This document shows, piece after piece, positions 25,601-32,170 of a stretch of 64,000 nt of DNA. The position numbers were made by a program, and so were the translations under genes. The notes below the pieces were generated by a model that saw only the letters and a program-made list of their open reading frames with translations, was not told where the DNA came from and made no database searches. Position 1 is the first letter of the stretch; each line of letters starts with the position of its first letter. The DNA comes from Acanthaster planci (lineage: Eukaryota; Echinodermata; Asteroidea; Valvatida; Acanthasteridae): the NCBI RefSeq assembly GCF_001949145.1, contig NW_019091458.1:146857-210856 (forward strand), given 5' to 3'.

Positions 25601-26795
25601 GTCGGTGATATGTAGTTCGTCATAATTGCATTTGAACGACATGACCTTGCATAATGTAAACGGAATTTCAATCAATTAAAGAAGTCTGACTTGGGATTTC
25701 AGCCAAAGGAGCCAGACTTATAGACTCTTTCATTTTAATTGAGGTTTGAACGATGTAAAAGAAGTCCAGCAATTTGATTGGCTGCTACGTCTTTTAGCGG
25801 ATGAGCTGATTCACTGTGTACAAACGGCTGGTAGATTCGTCAAGTCAGGGGTTCTGAACTTACAGAAATGAGTGGACACAAGAGGGCGTGAAGCAAGTAA
25901 AGACACGTGGCCTCCATATCCAAAGCATAAACACAGACAATGTTACGGAAGATCCCGACTTGAGTCAAGTCCAGGGAACACAGAGCTTTCTAGGTACCCG
26001 TAGAAAGAAACCCAACCCAAACTTCAAAGAAAGAAAAAGAGTACATAAAAATGTAACTGTTTTTATTGCACCTCTGCAGGGAAGTTCAGTTACTCCTTCG
26101 CCGTAGTGACGGTGGATGATGTTGGCAATCGAGGCGAGCCCTCAAACGTCGCCACCTCATCAGCACGCGAAAGACGACCGGTGCCAGGAGTATCTCTCCC
26201 ACTGGGGCTGGTCGTCGGCTGTGTGGTGGGTGGCGCTGTCCTCATGCTCCTCATGGTGATGTTGGCGGTGTGCGCGCACCGCAAAAGACGACAGAGGGGA
26301 GGCAAGGGCACCCCCGAGACCCCCTGGATTGATCAGGAGAGCTCAAGGCAAAGGCTGGAAGGCGGGCGCCAGGCGACTCCCAGGGAGAACCAGTACGTTG
26401 GCAGCAGCGTCGCGACCGTTCCTGTATCCCCGAGCAGTGGTCCAATGAAGCCACACACTGTCCCTCTGAAGCCACCCACTGTCCCGCTGAAGCTTCATAC
26501 TAAGCCGGTGAAGCCACCCATTGCTACTGACCAGTCGAAGCAACCTACTGGCCCGCCTAGGCCACCCTCTGTCACCGTCCCGGTCTTCCCTCCCAGTGAT
26601 CTGCATGACGACGTCACCGGCCGGCAGCACGATCTTAACAGCCACCTGTACGACCACGTCATCAGCCGACGGGAGAGAGACCCCAACTGGGACCCGACCC
26701 TGCCGAATAACAGCGAGGGGGGCGGGGCAAATATCAAGGCGGGTCACGTGGCCAATACCAGGGCTGCGTTCGACAACTTGGGATTCATGAAATAG
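10419..26795 (+). CDS. CLCA: calcium-activated chloride channel regulator (CLCA family), 16 exons, 1113 aa
   Basis: Joining 10419-10651, 14221-14479, 14757-14886, 15307-15449, 16086-16196, 16529-16720, 18145-18322, 18825-18955, 19689-19851, 20165-20418, 20970-21144, 21747-21928, 22417-22606, 23074-23196, 24876-25037 and 26080-26795 gives 3342 coding bases in one frame, with GT-AG at every junction. Domains in order: signal peptide (1-26); CLCA amino-terminal metalloprotease domain with HEWAH at 168-172 and FDEY at 178-181; von Willebrand A domain with metal site D341-x-S-x-S, T411 and D444; beta-sandwich region (about 514-717); fibronectin-III-like region (about 782-900); membrane helix (917-941); basic stop-transfer; 172-residue proline-rich tail. 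Known CLCA proteins are secreted or membrane-tethered, cleave themselves through the HExxH domain, and raise calcium-activated chloride current through TMEM16A. Conservation of the zinc and metal-site residues suggests an active enzyme. Mammalian members are around 900-950 residues; the excess here is mainly the tail. Confidence 0.93.
10652..14220 (+). other. CLCA intron 1
   Basis: A 3.6 kb intron from GTAAGT to CTCTCAG. It contains a 75-base hairpin with TTAGGG units (10988-11066). No additional exon is needed, because exon 1 and exon 2 join in frame and match the family without a gap. Confidence 0.8.
10988..11066. repeat. inverted repeat containing TTAGGG units
   Basis: The left arm (CTCAACATTAACCCTAACAC, then TCCTCAG) is the near reverse complement of the right arm, which carries GAGGAGGG and two overlapping GGTTAGGG units ending GTTGAGG. 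It forms a strong stem with a loop of about 20 bases. The telomere-like hexamers are too few to be an internal telomere. Confidence 0.55.
14221..14479 (+). CDS. CLCA: CLCA exon 2 (metalloprotease domain)
   Basis: Encodes residues 78-164. It reads KRAYFKDIHILVPESW near the start, the family's 'vP.sW' pattern, and ends GEFIHLTPDYLL...FGPYTK, equal to the conserved 'CG..GeyIhltPdfll...fGP.gk' block just before the zinc site. The acceptor is CTCTCAG and the donor GTAATT; it ends in phase 0. Confidence 0.9.
14757..14886 (+). CDS. CLCA: CLCA exon 3 (zinc-binding HEWAH motif)
   Basis: Encodes residues 165-207 with TLTHEWAHYRWGVFDEYP at its start. H168, E169, H172 and D179 correspond to the zinc ligands and catalytic glutamate described for mammalian CLCA1. 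I place the acceptor at ACAAAG, not at CTCCAG 20 bases earlier, because only this choice keeps frame with exon 2 and the fixed spacing between FGP and HEWAH. Donor GTAGGT, phase 1. The upstream acceptor, if used, would shift the frame. Confidence 0.88.
14887..15306 (+). other. CLCA intron 3
   Basis: A 420-base AT-rich intron. Nothing else seen. Confidence 0.8.
15307..15449 (+). CDS. CLCA: CLCA exon 4 (cysteine-containing part of amino-terminal domain)
   Basis: Encodes residues 208-255. It carries FGPCQEDENGLPERDCRFQDD, a two-cysteine segment matching the variable Cys-rich insert after the zinc site, and ends SLMYKQFLPA, matching the family's 'sImfmqsl.sv' helix. The donor (GCG|GTATTA) is weak, but exon 5 continues the family alignment directly from it. 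Confidence 0.82.
15450..16085 (+). other. CLCA intron 4 (holds palindromic MITE copy 1)
   Basis: A 636-base intron, 176 bases of which are the MITE at 15842-16017. The MITE ends 68 bases before exon 5. Confidence 0.8.
15842..16017. mobile_element. palindromic MITE, copy 1 (176 bp)
   Basis: The two halves are inverted repeats of each other: GCGCCACCAGGAGTTTGCAA on the left is answered by TTGCAAACTCTTGGTGGCGC on the right, and the inner arms share GCGCGAAATTTGTCGA in inverted form. A second copy of exactly the same length lies at 22067-22242. Flanking bases allow a TA target duplication, as in Tc1/mariner-type MITEs. There is no coding capacity. Confidence 0.85.
16086..16196 (+). CDS. CLCA: CLCA exon 5
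   Basis: Encodes residues 256-292 (37 codons, phase 0 at both ends). The sequence STFCEKAA...HNREAPNVHNIMCKGKSVWE matches the family block 'v.eFC....hn.eAPn.qN.mC...s.We', the end of the amino-terminal catalytic region. Acceptor ACCCAG, donor GTAGGC. Confidence 0.92.
16197..16528 (+). other. CLCA intron 5 (holds pogo/Tigger-like MITE)
   Basis: A 332-base intron. The MITE at 16354-16500 makes up nearly half of it and ends 28 bases before exon 6. Confidence 0.8.
16354..16500. mobile_element. pogo/Tigger-like MITE (147 bp)
   Basis: The left end CAGTCAAACCTCGTTAAT is mirrored by the right end, whose reverse complement begins GACTCCAACCACGTTAAT. TA flanks both sides (16352-16353 and 16501-16502). 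'CAGT..AACCTCGTTAA' ends and a TA target are the hallmark of pogo/Tigger elements of the Tc1/mariner superfamily. There is no transposase, so it is non-autonomous. Confidence 0.75.
16529..16720 (+). CDS. CLCA: CLCA exon 6 (start of VWA domain, metal site)
   Basis: Encodes residues 293-356. An acidic linker leads into FTVVKKTSSRFVLVVDTSGSM, the first strand and metal-ion-dependent adhesion site (D341, S343, S345) of the von Willebrand A domain. The DxSxS motif is perfect. Acceptor CTAAATAG behind a T-run, donor GTACGT; both ends phase 0. Confidence 0.93.
16721..18144 (+). other. CLCA intron 6
   Basis: A 1.4 kb intron. It contains a two-copy tandem repeat of 27 bases at 17125-17180 (CCTTAGGCC...CTCTAGGTTT). 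Nothing else seen. Confidence 0.8.
17125..17180. repeat. 27-bp tandem duplication
   Basis: The unit CCTTAGGCCTTACCTTGCTC plus TAGGTTT occurs twice in succession with one difference. It lies within CLCA intron 6. Confidence 0.8.
18145..18322 (+). CDS. CLCA: CLCA exon 7 (VWA domain)
   Basis: Encodes residues 357-415 plus one base. AADLLISEIL is the first helix, LGIVEFAETS the second strand, and NGWTSIGAG holds the metal-site threonine T411. Acceptor ACATAG, donor GTACAT, phase 1. Confidence 0.92.
18323..18824 (+). other. CLCA intron 7
   Basis: A 502-base AT-rich intron with no recognisable element. Confidence 0.8.
18825..18955 (+). CDS. CLCA: CLCA exon 8 (VWA domain)
   Basis: Encodes residues 416-459. 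GGLEVLQ is a domain helix and KMIIITDGEENEE the fourth strand with the metal-site aspartate D444. Acceptor TTTGTAG, donor GTAAGC, ends in phase 0. Confidence 0.92.
18956..19688 (+). other. CLCA intron 8 (holds 34-bp minisatellite)
   Basis: A 733-base intron. After a GTG/GAT-rich low-complexity stretch it contains the minisatellite at 19225-19412. Confidence 0.8.
19225..19412. repeat. 34-bp minisatellite, ~5.5 copies
   Basis: The unit contains GTGATTTGTTGTGAAACGGG followed by TGCCAACAATGCTT. The inner copies are identical and the first copy diverged, which points to recent expansion. Because 34 is not a multiple of three, it opens long but meaningless frames on the minus strand. Confidence 0.9.
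19689..19851 (+). CDS. CLCA: CLCA exon 9 (end of VWA domain)
   Basis: Encodes residues 460-513 plus one base. VNGSSVTICTIAIGPDASSD and LPALTGGTAYSL match the last strand and helix of the VWA fold in CLCA ('..i.tiAlG..a...le.l..lTGG..y'). Acceptor ATGCAG, donor GTAAAA, phase 1. Confidence 0.92.
19852..20164 (+). other. CLCA intron 9
   Basis: A 313-base intron; nothing notable. Confidence 0.8.
20165..20418 (+). CDS. CLCA: CLCA exon 10 (beta-sandwich region)
   Basis: Encodes residues 514-598. VYIDATIGSDTLFVFGH and VRVTDPTGRRI match the CLCA segment 'vtVD.tvG.dT.Flv.w......i.l.DP.Gr.y' that follows the VWA domain. Acceptor CACACAG, donor GTATAT, phase 0. Confidence 0.92.
20419..20969 (+). other. 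CLCA intron 10
   Basis: A 551-base intron; no recognisable element. Confidence 0.8.
20970..21144 (+). CDS. CLCA: CLCA exon 11 (beta-sandwich region)
   Basis: Encodes residues 599-656 plus one base. VGQWTFEIENNQQ corresponds to the family's 'pG.WtYtl.n....q' and NVTVLVQSQARE to the next strand, with an N-glycosylation sequon (NVT). Acceptor CCACAG, donor GTAAAG. Confidence 0.9.
21145..21746 (+). other. CLCA intron 11
   Basis: A 602-base intron with no recognisable element. Confidence 0.8.
21747..21928 (+). CDS. CLCA: CLCA exon 12 (beta-sandwich region)
   Basis: Encodes residues 657-717. It includes LRPKDNGIGADIHKNDGVYS and AGRYGVN, equal to the strongly conserved CLCA block 'L.DdG.GaD..knDGiYSryf....g.Rysl.v'. 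Acceptor TTTCAG after a long pyrimidine tract, donor GTAAGA, phase 0. Confidence 0.94.
21929..22416 (+). other. CLCA intron 12 (holds palindromic MITE copy 2)
   Basis: A 488-base intron; the MITE at 22067-22242 takes up more than a third of it. Confidence 0.8.
22067..22242. mobile_element. palindromic MITE, copy 2 (176 bp)
   Basis: Same family and length as 15842-16017. The ends read CGGGCGATTCACAA and TTGTGAAACGCCCG, flanked by TA on both sides. Inner arms carry the mirrored GAGTTTGCAACGCGTTG / CAACGCGTTGCAAACTC and TCGAC-centred halves. It is more perfectly palindromic than copy 1, so probably younger. Confidence 0.87.
22417..22606 (+). CDS. CLCA: CLCA exon 13
   Basis: Encodes residues 718-780 plus one base. 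GDFRRVTLGGSFKCEG matches the CLCA 'f.R...GGsF.v' motif before the fibronectin-like region, where mammalian CLCAs have a Gly/Ser-rich lead. The preceding part (residues 718-760) is lineage-specific. Acceptor TTCCAG, donor GTGAGG. Confidence 0.9.
22607..23073 (+). other. CLCA intron 13
   Basis: A 467-base intron; nothing notable. Confidence 0.8.
23074..23196 (+). CDS. CLCA: CLCA exon 14 (fibronectin-III-like region)
   Basis: Encodes residues 781-821 plus one base. DVYPPARITDLMA and LTFTAPGDDLSTGK match the family's 'd.fPP..ItDL.a......l.lsWTAPGdd.d.G'. Acceptor CTTACAG, donor GTATGA, phase 1. Confidence 0.93.
23197..24875 (+). other. CLCA intron 14
   Basis: A 1.7 kb intron. An open frame runs through its last 118 bases into exon 15, but the family alignment and a pyrimidine-rich acceptor (TGTTTCCACAG) put the boundary at 24876. 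No other element is clear. Confidence 0.75.
24876..25037 (+). CDS. CLCA: CLCA exon 15 (fibronectin-III-like region)
   Basis: Encodes residues 822-875 plus one base. The split alanine codon and SHYIIVMSRSVSDILDNF continue directly from 'APGDDLSTGK' in exon 14, as in the family 'APGed...G.A..YeIrmS.s...i...F'. The frame is open to the left, so a downstream reader could wrongly extend it. Donor GTAAGG, phase 1. Confidence 0.88.
25038..26079 (+). other. CLCA intron 15
   Basis: A 1.04 kb intron. A Ser-rich open frame at 25377-25562 was considered and rejected as an exon, because exons 15 and 16 join in phase and in alignment without it. Confidence 0.7.
26080..26795 (+). CDS. CLCA: CLCA exon 16 (end of FN3-like region, membrane helix, proline-rich tail, stop)
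   Basis: Encodes residues 876-1113. It starts KFSYSFAVVTVDDVGNRGEP, matching 'yvaIramD..gn.s..SN'. A membrane helix spans about 917-941 (LGLVVGCVVGGAVLMLLMVM...), followed by HRKRRQR as stop-transfer signal. The remaining 172 residues would be cytoplasmic. Residues 997-1047 are proline-rich, with a 7-residue repeat (KPHTVPL, KPPTVPL, KLHTKPV) and PxxP motifs such as GPPRPPS. The last residues are AFDNLGFMK. Mammalian CLCA2 has only a very short tail after its helix, so this tail is the oddest part of the protein. TAG stop at 26793-26795. Confidence 0.92.
26448..26510 (+). repeat. in-frame 21-bp coding repeat, three units
   Basis: Three 21-base units encode KPHTVPL, KPPTVPL and KLHTKPV in the CLCA tail, and a partial fourth (KPP) follows. 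Being a multiple of three, it could change copy number without breaking the frame. Confidence 0.75.
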
Positions 26796-26854
26796 GTACG
26801 GCAAGATGCGACGATCTCCGACGATTTGGGCAGGTAGCATTTACTAACACGAGA

Positions 26855-26860
26855 AATAAA
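26855..26860 (+). terminator. polyadenylation signal of CLCA
   Basis: A perfect AATAAA 60 bases after the CLCA stop, with a T/GT-rich stretch a little further on. This implies a short 3' untranslated region. Later signals may be used as well. Confidence 0.65.
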
Positions 26861-29800
26861 TCCATTGTCAAATTCGTTGTAATCGCCGTCAACATTAACG
26901 GCTGGGTAAATATACACAGAAACATAGCGTGGCTTCCATAAAACCAATGTGCAAACGTGAGACAATTTTTGCTTCCTGAAGAACATATCTATGATTTGAA
27001 ATTTCAAAACTCTTAATACTATTATCATCAACGTCGTTTGCAAGATTTGAAGAACAGGGCCTGGCATACAAGCTTGTTCAGCAAAACCCCATTATCGTTT
27101 CATGTTTAATTAGCCATACAGTTAGGTTAGAAGTTCTTTTTTATGTTTGGCATTTTTTTCTTACATTTCTTAAATCCCTAAGCTTATTGCTTTATATTTT
27201 AAAAATCGAGTGCCCAGATCGGCATCGATCATTGACAGAGAATTAAACACTCTCTAACGGTTACTGAATCATTACTGAAAGTCGCAACTGCATGTGCTGT
27301 GTGTCAGATGTAACACTTCCCAGTTAAAGTTTTCTAGATTATGGATATTGGGCTGTGATAGCGGATTGCCTGACGACTTCTCCCTTATCGGCGGGCGACC
27401 TCGCCGGGGGACAACAGTAATGGCATGGATATTGCTGCCTTCTGAATGTTGAGGGTGCTTTGAGGTGATTACACAATGTACTTCATCGCGTAGTGAAAAA
27501 TAACACAGTAATTGCCCAACAAGGCATAGTGGCGCCGTGGCGAGTTTGAAGCTTTATTTTTTATAAAGTACCGTACATGTCTGTATATACTGCTGTTGAT
27601 TTCGCCAACCGAGGTCCTGTATAGACTTTGTTGTTCAACAGTTTTACACGTATCCGTAGCGTTTCGGTTCCTGTATATGTATTTGTGCTCTTTCCCAAGT
27701 TGGTTTGTTGAGCTATTGTTTGTACAGTAAATAATGGTTTGAATGGTCAGTTAGATTGCTCTTGTGGAATGAAAACGTAAACTCCAGACAGCTTACTGTA
27801 TTCGATTTTATTGTTTCTGTGCTTCTGTTACAGATTGTCTACTTAAAGCACAAAGAGCAAAATACAGATTTCCGTGTTTAGGTACATGTATAAGGTTTTT
27901 TCACCACTTTGAAATAATGATTAGTCCTACCTTTCTGTTGGGCATAATATTCTCTCTGTAAAACGACGTTGCTTATGCGCATTAAGTCTAAAAACCAATG
28001 TTGTAGTTGGCTCTGAAGTGGGTTTTTTAGAGACCATGAAGGTGGAAAATGAGATATTTATACTGCTTATTTGACCGTACTCAGAGAACAGCGCAATCAA
28101 ACTTGCTGGCGAGTTTGTTGCTTTTTTATAACAGAAATAAATATTAGAGATTTCTGTACTTGCATTGCAAAATCCTGTTTTGATTGAGTGTATTTTATGG
28201 ACTTCCCGCAAATGGTACGTAATCGTCAAGAAATCTGGTCTTTCTCCTTCCAGAAGCACTATTTGGGGGGGGGTCTAGAGGGGAATGTGCAGATAGGCTC
28301 GTTTTATGGGCTATCGTATGGGCGGGGCTACATACGATGTGCTTTTGCGATAGGCCTATGAGTGCGCCCTCATGTGACATTTGTTTGGCGTAACACAAGT
28401 ACAGACGCGTTGCATAAAACACTAACCTGGTTAAACTAAATATTTACATCTGAGGTTTGTGTTCATGGTGACTTCTTTCGTGTGTAAATTTTTCTACGGA
28501 ACTTCAGGGTTGCAACAAGTCGCGATTTGAGTCGATCTGAGTAAAGCACTTAGCTCAAGTCCCTTCAAGTCACAAATAATTGAACACAAGGGACACAATA
28601 AACACAAAGGAGAAAGTTACTTTTGACTTTTAAAGTTCACATCTGGGCTACTGAATTAGGTGACATCATATCTCACTCTTCATGCAAATGAAAAGGATAA
28701 AGTGCAGTAGTGTATCCAGCGGGGGTGGGGGAGCAGAGGGGCAACTTGCCCTCTTGACGGATTTTTTTTTTTCAAATTTCTTTTCAACTGAGAATACTTT
28801 ATAGGTGAGTGGGTAAGGAACTAATCAGGCCCCCGGGTACCAGTTCACTGTGGCAGTGTGAAAGAAAGATGACATGCAGTGAGGGGATTTGAGTGGCAAC
28901 CAGAACACTGTAGCCTTTTTTTATTTTTAACAGATGAATATTCAGGAAATGAAGTGTCCTGAACATTCACCAATCCGTTCCGAGTGGGAACAAAAGAGGG
29001 CCTTTTTTTTTTTTTTTGGTACTCATCGCATAGGCGTGCCATGAGATGTGCGTTTGACGCGGAGCACGCTGAGTACACGTAACTAATTTATTCCAGCATG
29101 TATGTCTTCGCGTGCATGCTGGGTACAGTCCACTAATTCAAGCCCCATTGAAAACAGTGTAAAATCACCATTCTTTAGAGCTCAATAACATGCAAGCCAA
29201 CATCCCTGAGGTGTCTCACCCAAAAATTTAATTATTATTCGGTCATTAATCTTTCAGTTTCTTTTCAATTTTCGGGGGGTTAACCAATTACATTTTTAAT
29301 TATTCACCCAAAACAAGACCAACCCCCCAAAAGTCGACGTTCCTAAGTCAGCACGCAGCCATTTTTTAAATGGCAACCCTCTACTTTCTCGGTCCTTTTG
29401 GAACATTTTTCAACCGTATTTTTTATCTCTTCCGCCCTCAGATGGAAGCCCAAAGAACCAGGGACTCGATCCTGGCAAAGCTTTACACAATCTCACCATT
29501 TTGGGGGCCAAACAATCCCCTTTTTCGAAAGATACTGTGGGGGCACTTTTAATGCTAATGAGCCTGGCGGAAATTATTGCTTGAATTAGTGGACTGCATC
29601 CTTTAAGAAAGCATGCAAAGAATCCACTTATAACCGCATGTCTTTCTTTTGCCGATTGGGGGTGCACTTCAGCTCATGCCGGATACTCACACAGCACAAT
29701 GGAAAGATAATTTCCTATCACCCTGACCCTTGGCCTAACACGAAGATACATGTTATTCACATAGTCATCTCCAATGATTAAGTTGCACCACTTAATATCG

Positions 29801-29940
29801 GGTATTAGAGTACACACAAGAAATCTGTGCTTTACTTGAACAAAGTAACTTTCTTCTCATGTTGCCTAATAAATAAAAGGGGGTTAGGTAGAACCTATAT
29901 CATGAATAAATTCATTAAATGTGAAAACAGTGTAAAATTT

Positions 29941-29978
29941 GAATTTGAATAACTGACATAAGTCAGTTATTCAAATTC
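29941..29978. repeat. perfect hairpin, 17-bp arms, 4-base loop
   Basis: GAATTTGAATAACTGAC is followed by ATAA and then its exact reverse complement. Such perfection is rare in drifting non-coding DNA and suggests recent origin, for example from a foldback or template-switch event. The stem is too short for a typical pre-miRNA. Confidence 0.85.
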
Positions 29979-32084
29979 ATTTTATTACACACATTTATTG
30001 AATTGTACAAGTTATTTCTGCAAGTACCAGAAACTTTCAATAACATGCATTGTGAATTTATGTTACTATACTAGTCACTCATAGTCTATTCCTGGGGATA
30101 TAGTCAGTGAAACATTGGAAGTTCTTTCTTAAACCAACTTTTGGCATGCTACAAACACATCTCAAACAAACTCCCCACGGTTTGCTGTGGTTTTTCACTC
30201 CACAGTGAAAACTTCATCTGCAATGCACTATAGGCCTACTTCTATCAAAGAGCAACAGACAGGAAATCCCACATCATACATGTTCTCTCTGCAAGCCTAT
30301 GGTGGGTGATTATCAGTGGTCAAAGCAGAAGAAAAATGAACTTTATCACTGAACCTGCTGCATCAAAAGCCCAGTTTCACTTCTCACCATTCTATAATCT
30401 ACTTTACATGCAGTATCTATATGCCATGCCTTATAAACAGGAGAGGAGAAATGTGACCAAAGTGGACAATTTAATGCACTGGCTTTACATGTACAATGTG
30501 ACACAACAATCTGTAATGTACACCAATTTTAATCTTTTCAATCCTTAAACATCTTCAACAAGACAGTCCAAACATGTAACAATCCTTGATCTACGACATT
30601 TGAATTACAATATGATAATAAAAAACTGTTGAACTGACCTGTGGCAGAGCAAGAGAAAGATGACGGGCAGCACGTACGTCAGCGGATTTAGACAGCAACC
30701 ACAACAACGCAACATTTTGATAGTGTCGAAGTACTAGCGCCCTCTGCAGTCTCAGTTATAGCAACTTGAATAAAACGTTTTGTCTGTACCAAAAATAAAA
30801 GGAAGCGATCGATGACAACACCAAAACCTAATTGCATCGTACAGATATGTGTCTCATTATGTAAATGTAAGCTTTTGTCTATTAGTATCTTGAAATCAAG
30901 GCATAATTCTTATGAAATCAGGACATAAATTTAGCCAGCCTTCCACGAAGAGCTACAGTGATGAAACCATGAGATGAGATATGCACATGGAGCTACATGT
31001 ACAATGTATAAAGCTCCTCTACGGACACGCACCAAGTTCCGGGTTATACGTGCCACGGTTCTAAACCACATGATGGGAGTCCATGACATGATGTATGCAT
31101 GTATTTAGGGTATGCACGTTGGGTAACAGTATTTGCGATATGACGCGAATCCGATAATCCGGCATTCGCCGCAAGTCAAAGAGTTTTCGTTAAGCTGAGA
31201 GAGGACTCACACTAATAAAGCAATTGGCGACTTGGGCAGCTCGGCGAACTGGCCTGGGTTCGAGGCACTTTCACCAGGGAAGAGCTGCGCCTTGTGCATG
31301 TTAGGAATTTTATGCGACTGCTTTACGACGCGTACGGTCAAACGAAATTCAAGGCGACTTTGGTTGACTTGTGGTCAGTTTTGTGTTAATAATTTGGTGA
31401 AAGTCGGCAAGACCTTCGTCCGACTTTCTCCAGACGTTCGTGCAACAGTTTTGAGATGGCCTAGCGCCCTCGGCGAACCATGACACTGTCAAGGGAATGC
31501 GTCGCGCAAGTATCTTGCGACCATCACGGGATGGGAATCACATTTCGCGGCCACCGACCAGCTGGTATGAAATCCCCAGCAAACTAAGAACCAAGGTCAA
31601 CATCAGTCTGCATCCAGCCTCTGGAGAGAATGGGTGTGCAGGACTACCGGAAGGACCCTCGAGATCGGCCAGCGCTGGTTCCGGGACTGAGTCTTCCCTG
31701 ACCAACCCAGAGCCTTCCATGACCAGCCCAGGGTTCAGGGCACGATTTTTTTCAGTTGGCAAAAGCTTTCGACATGTTTTAGATTGTTTGGTGCCTGTTA
31801 TGTCACGTGACACTTGCAAAGGCTCTGTGAGACGACCCGACGAGAAAGTCGGAATAGCGATAGACGCTGGATGTTATATTGAACATATTCAAAATTCCCG
31901 CGCACATCTTTGCAAAATAGGAGAACGTCTAACAAATCCCACGAACGTTTCGAGATGTCCTTGCAACATTTTTGCAACTAATTTACTGAGTGCCATGATT
32001 CCAATTCGCTGAATTCGCAAAGCCTAGAGTGGCTTTATCGGATCTAGAGCCTTGTTAGCTTTCGCTTGAGTCCAGTCTTCTGAT

Positions 32085-32170
32085 GAGGACTCGACTCGAG
32101 TCATTTAGTTGCATCGAGTCGCCAGAAAGTGTGACTCGAGTTGGATACATTCGAGCCTGAATCGAGTCAT
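32085..32170. repeat. GACTCGAGTC-rich repeat
   Basis: Several overlapping copies of ACTCGAGT / GACTCGA words in both orientations, spaced by about 10-20 bases. A diverged relative (GAGTCGATCTGAG...TCAAGTC) occurs near 28510-28570. Repeats of this texture are commonly dispersed in animal genomes; the class is unknown. Confidence 0.5.

Noticed and set aside
26343-26840. 165-codon frame antisense to CLCA exon 16
   Set aside because: Shadow of the long GC-rich exon; the plus strand carries clear CLCA homology.
29455-29485. tRNA T-arm-like string (CCAGGGACTCGATCCTGG)
   Set aside because: No A box, anticodon arm or acceptor stem around it; loop length does not fit a tRNA.
31497-32012. 171-codon frame starting in a GC-richer patch
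   Set aside because: Reads as random mixture with low-complexity Ser/Pro, no motif, no conserved-looking block and no splice context. Might be chance in GC-rich DNA; transcription data would be needed to revive it.
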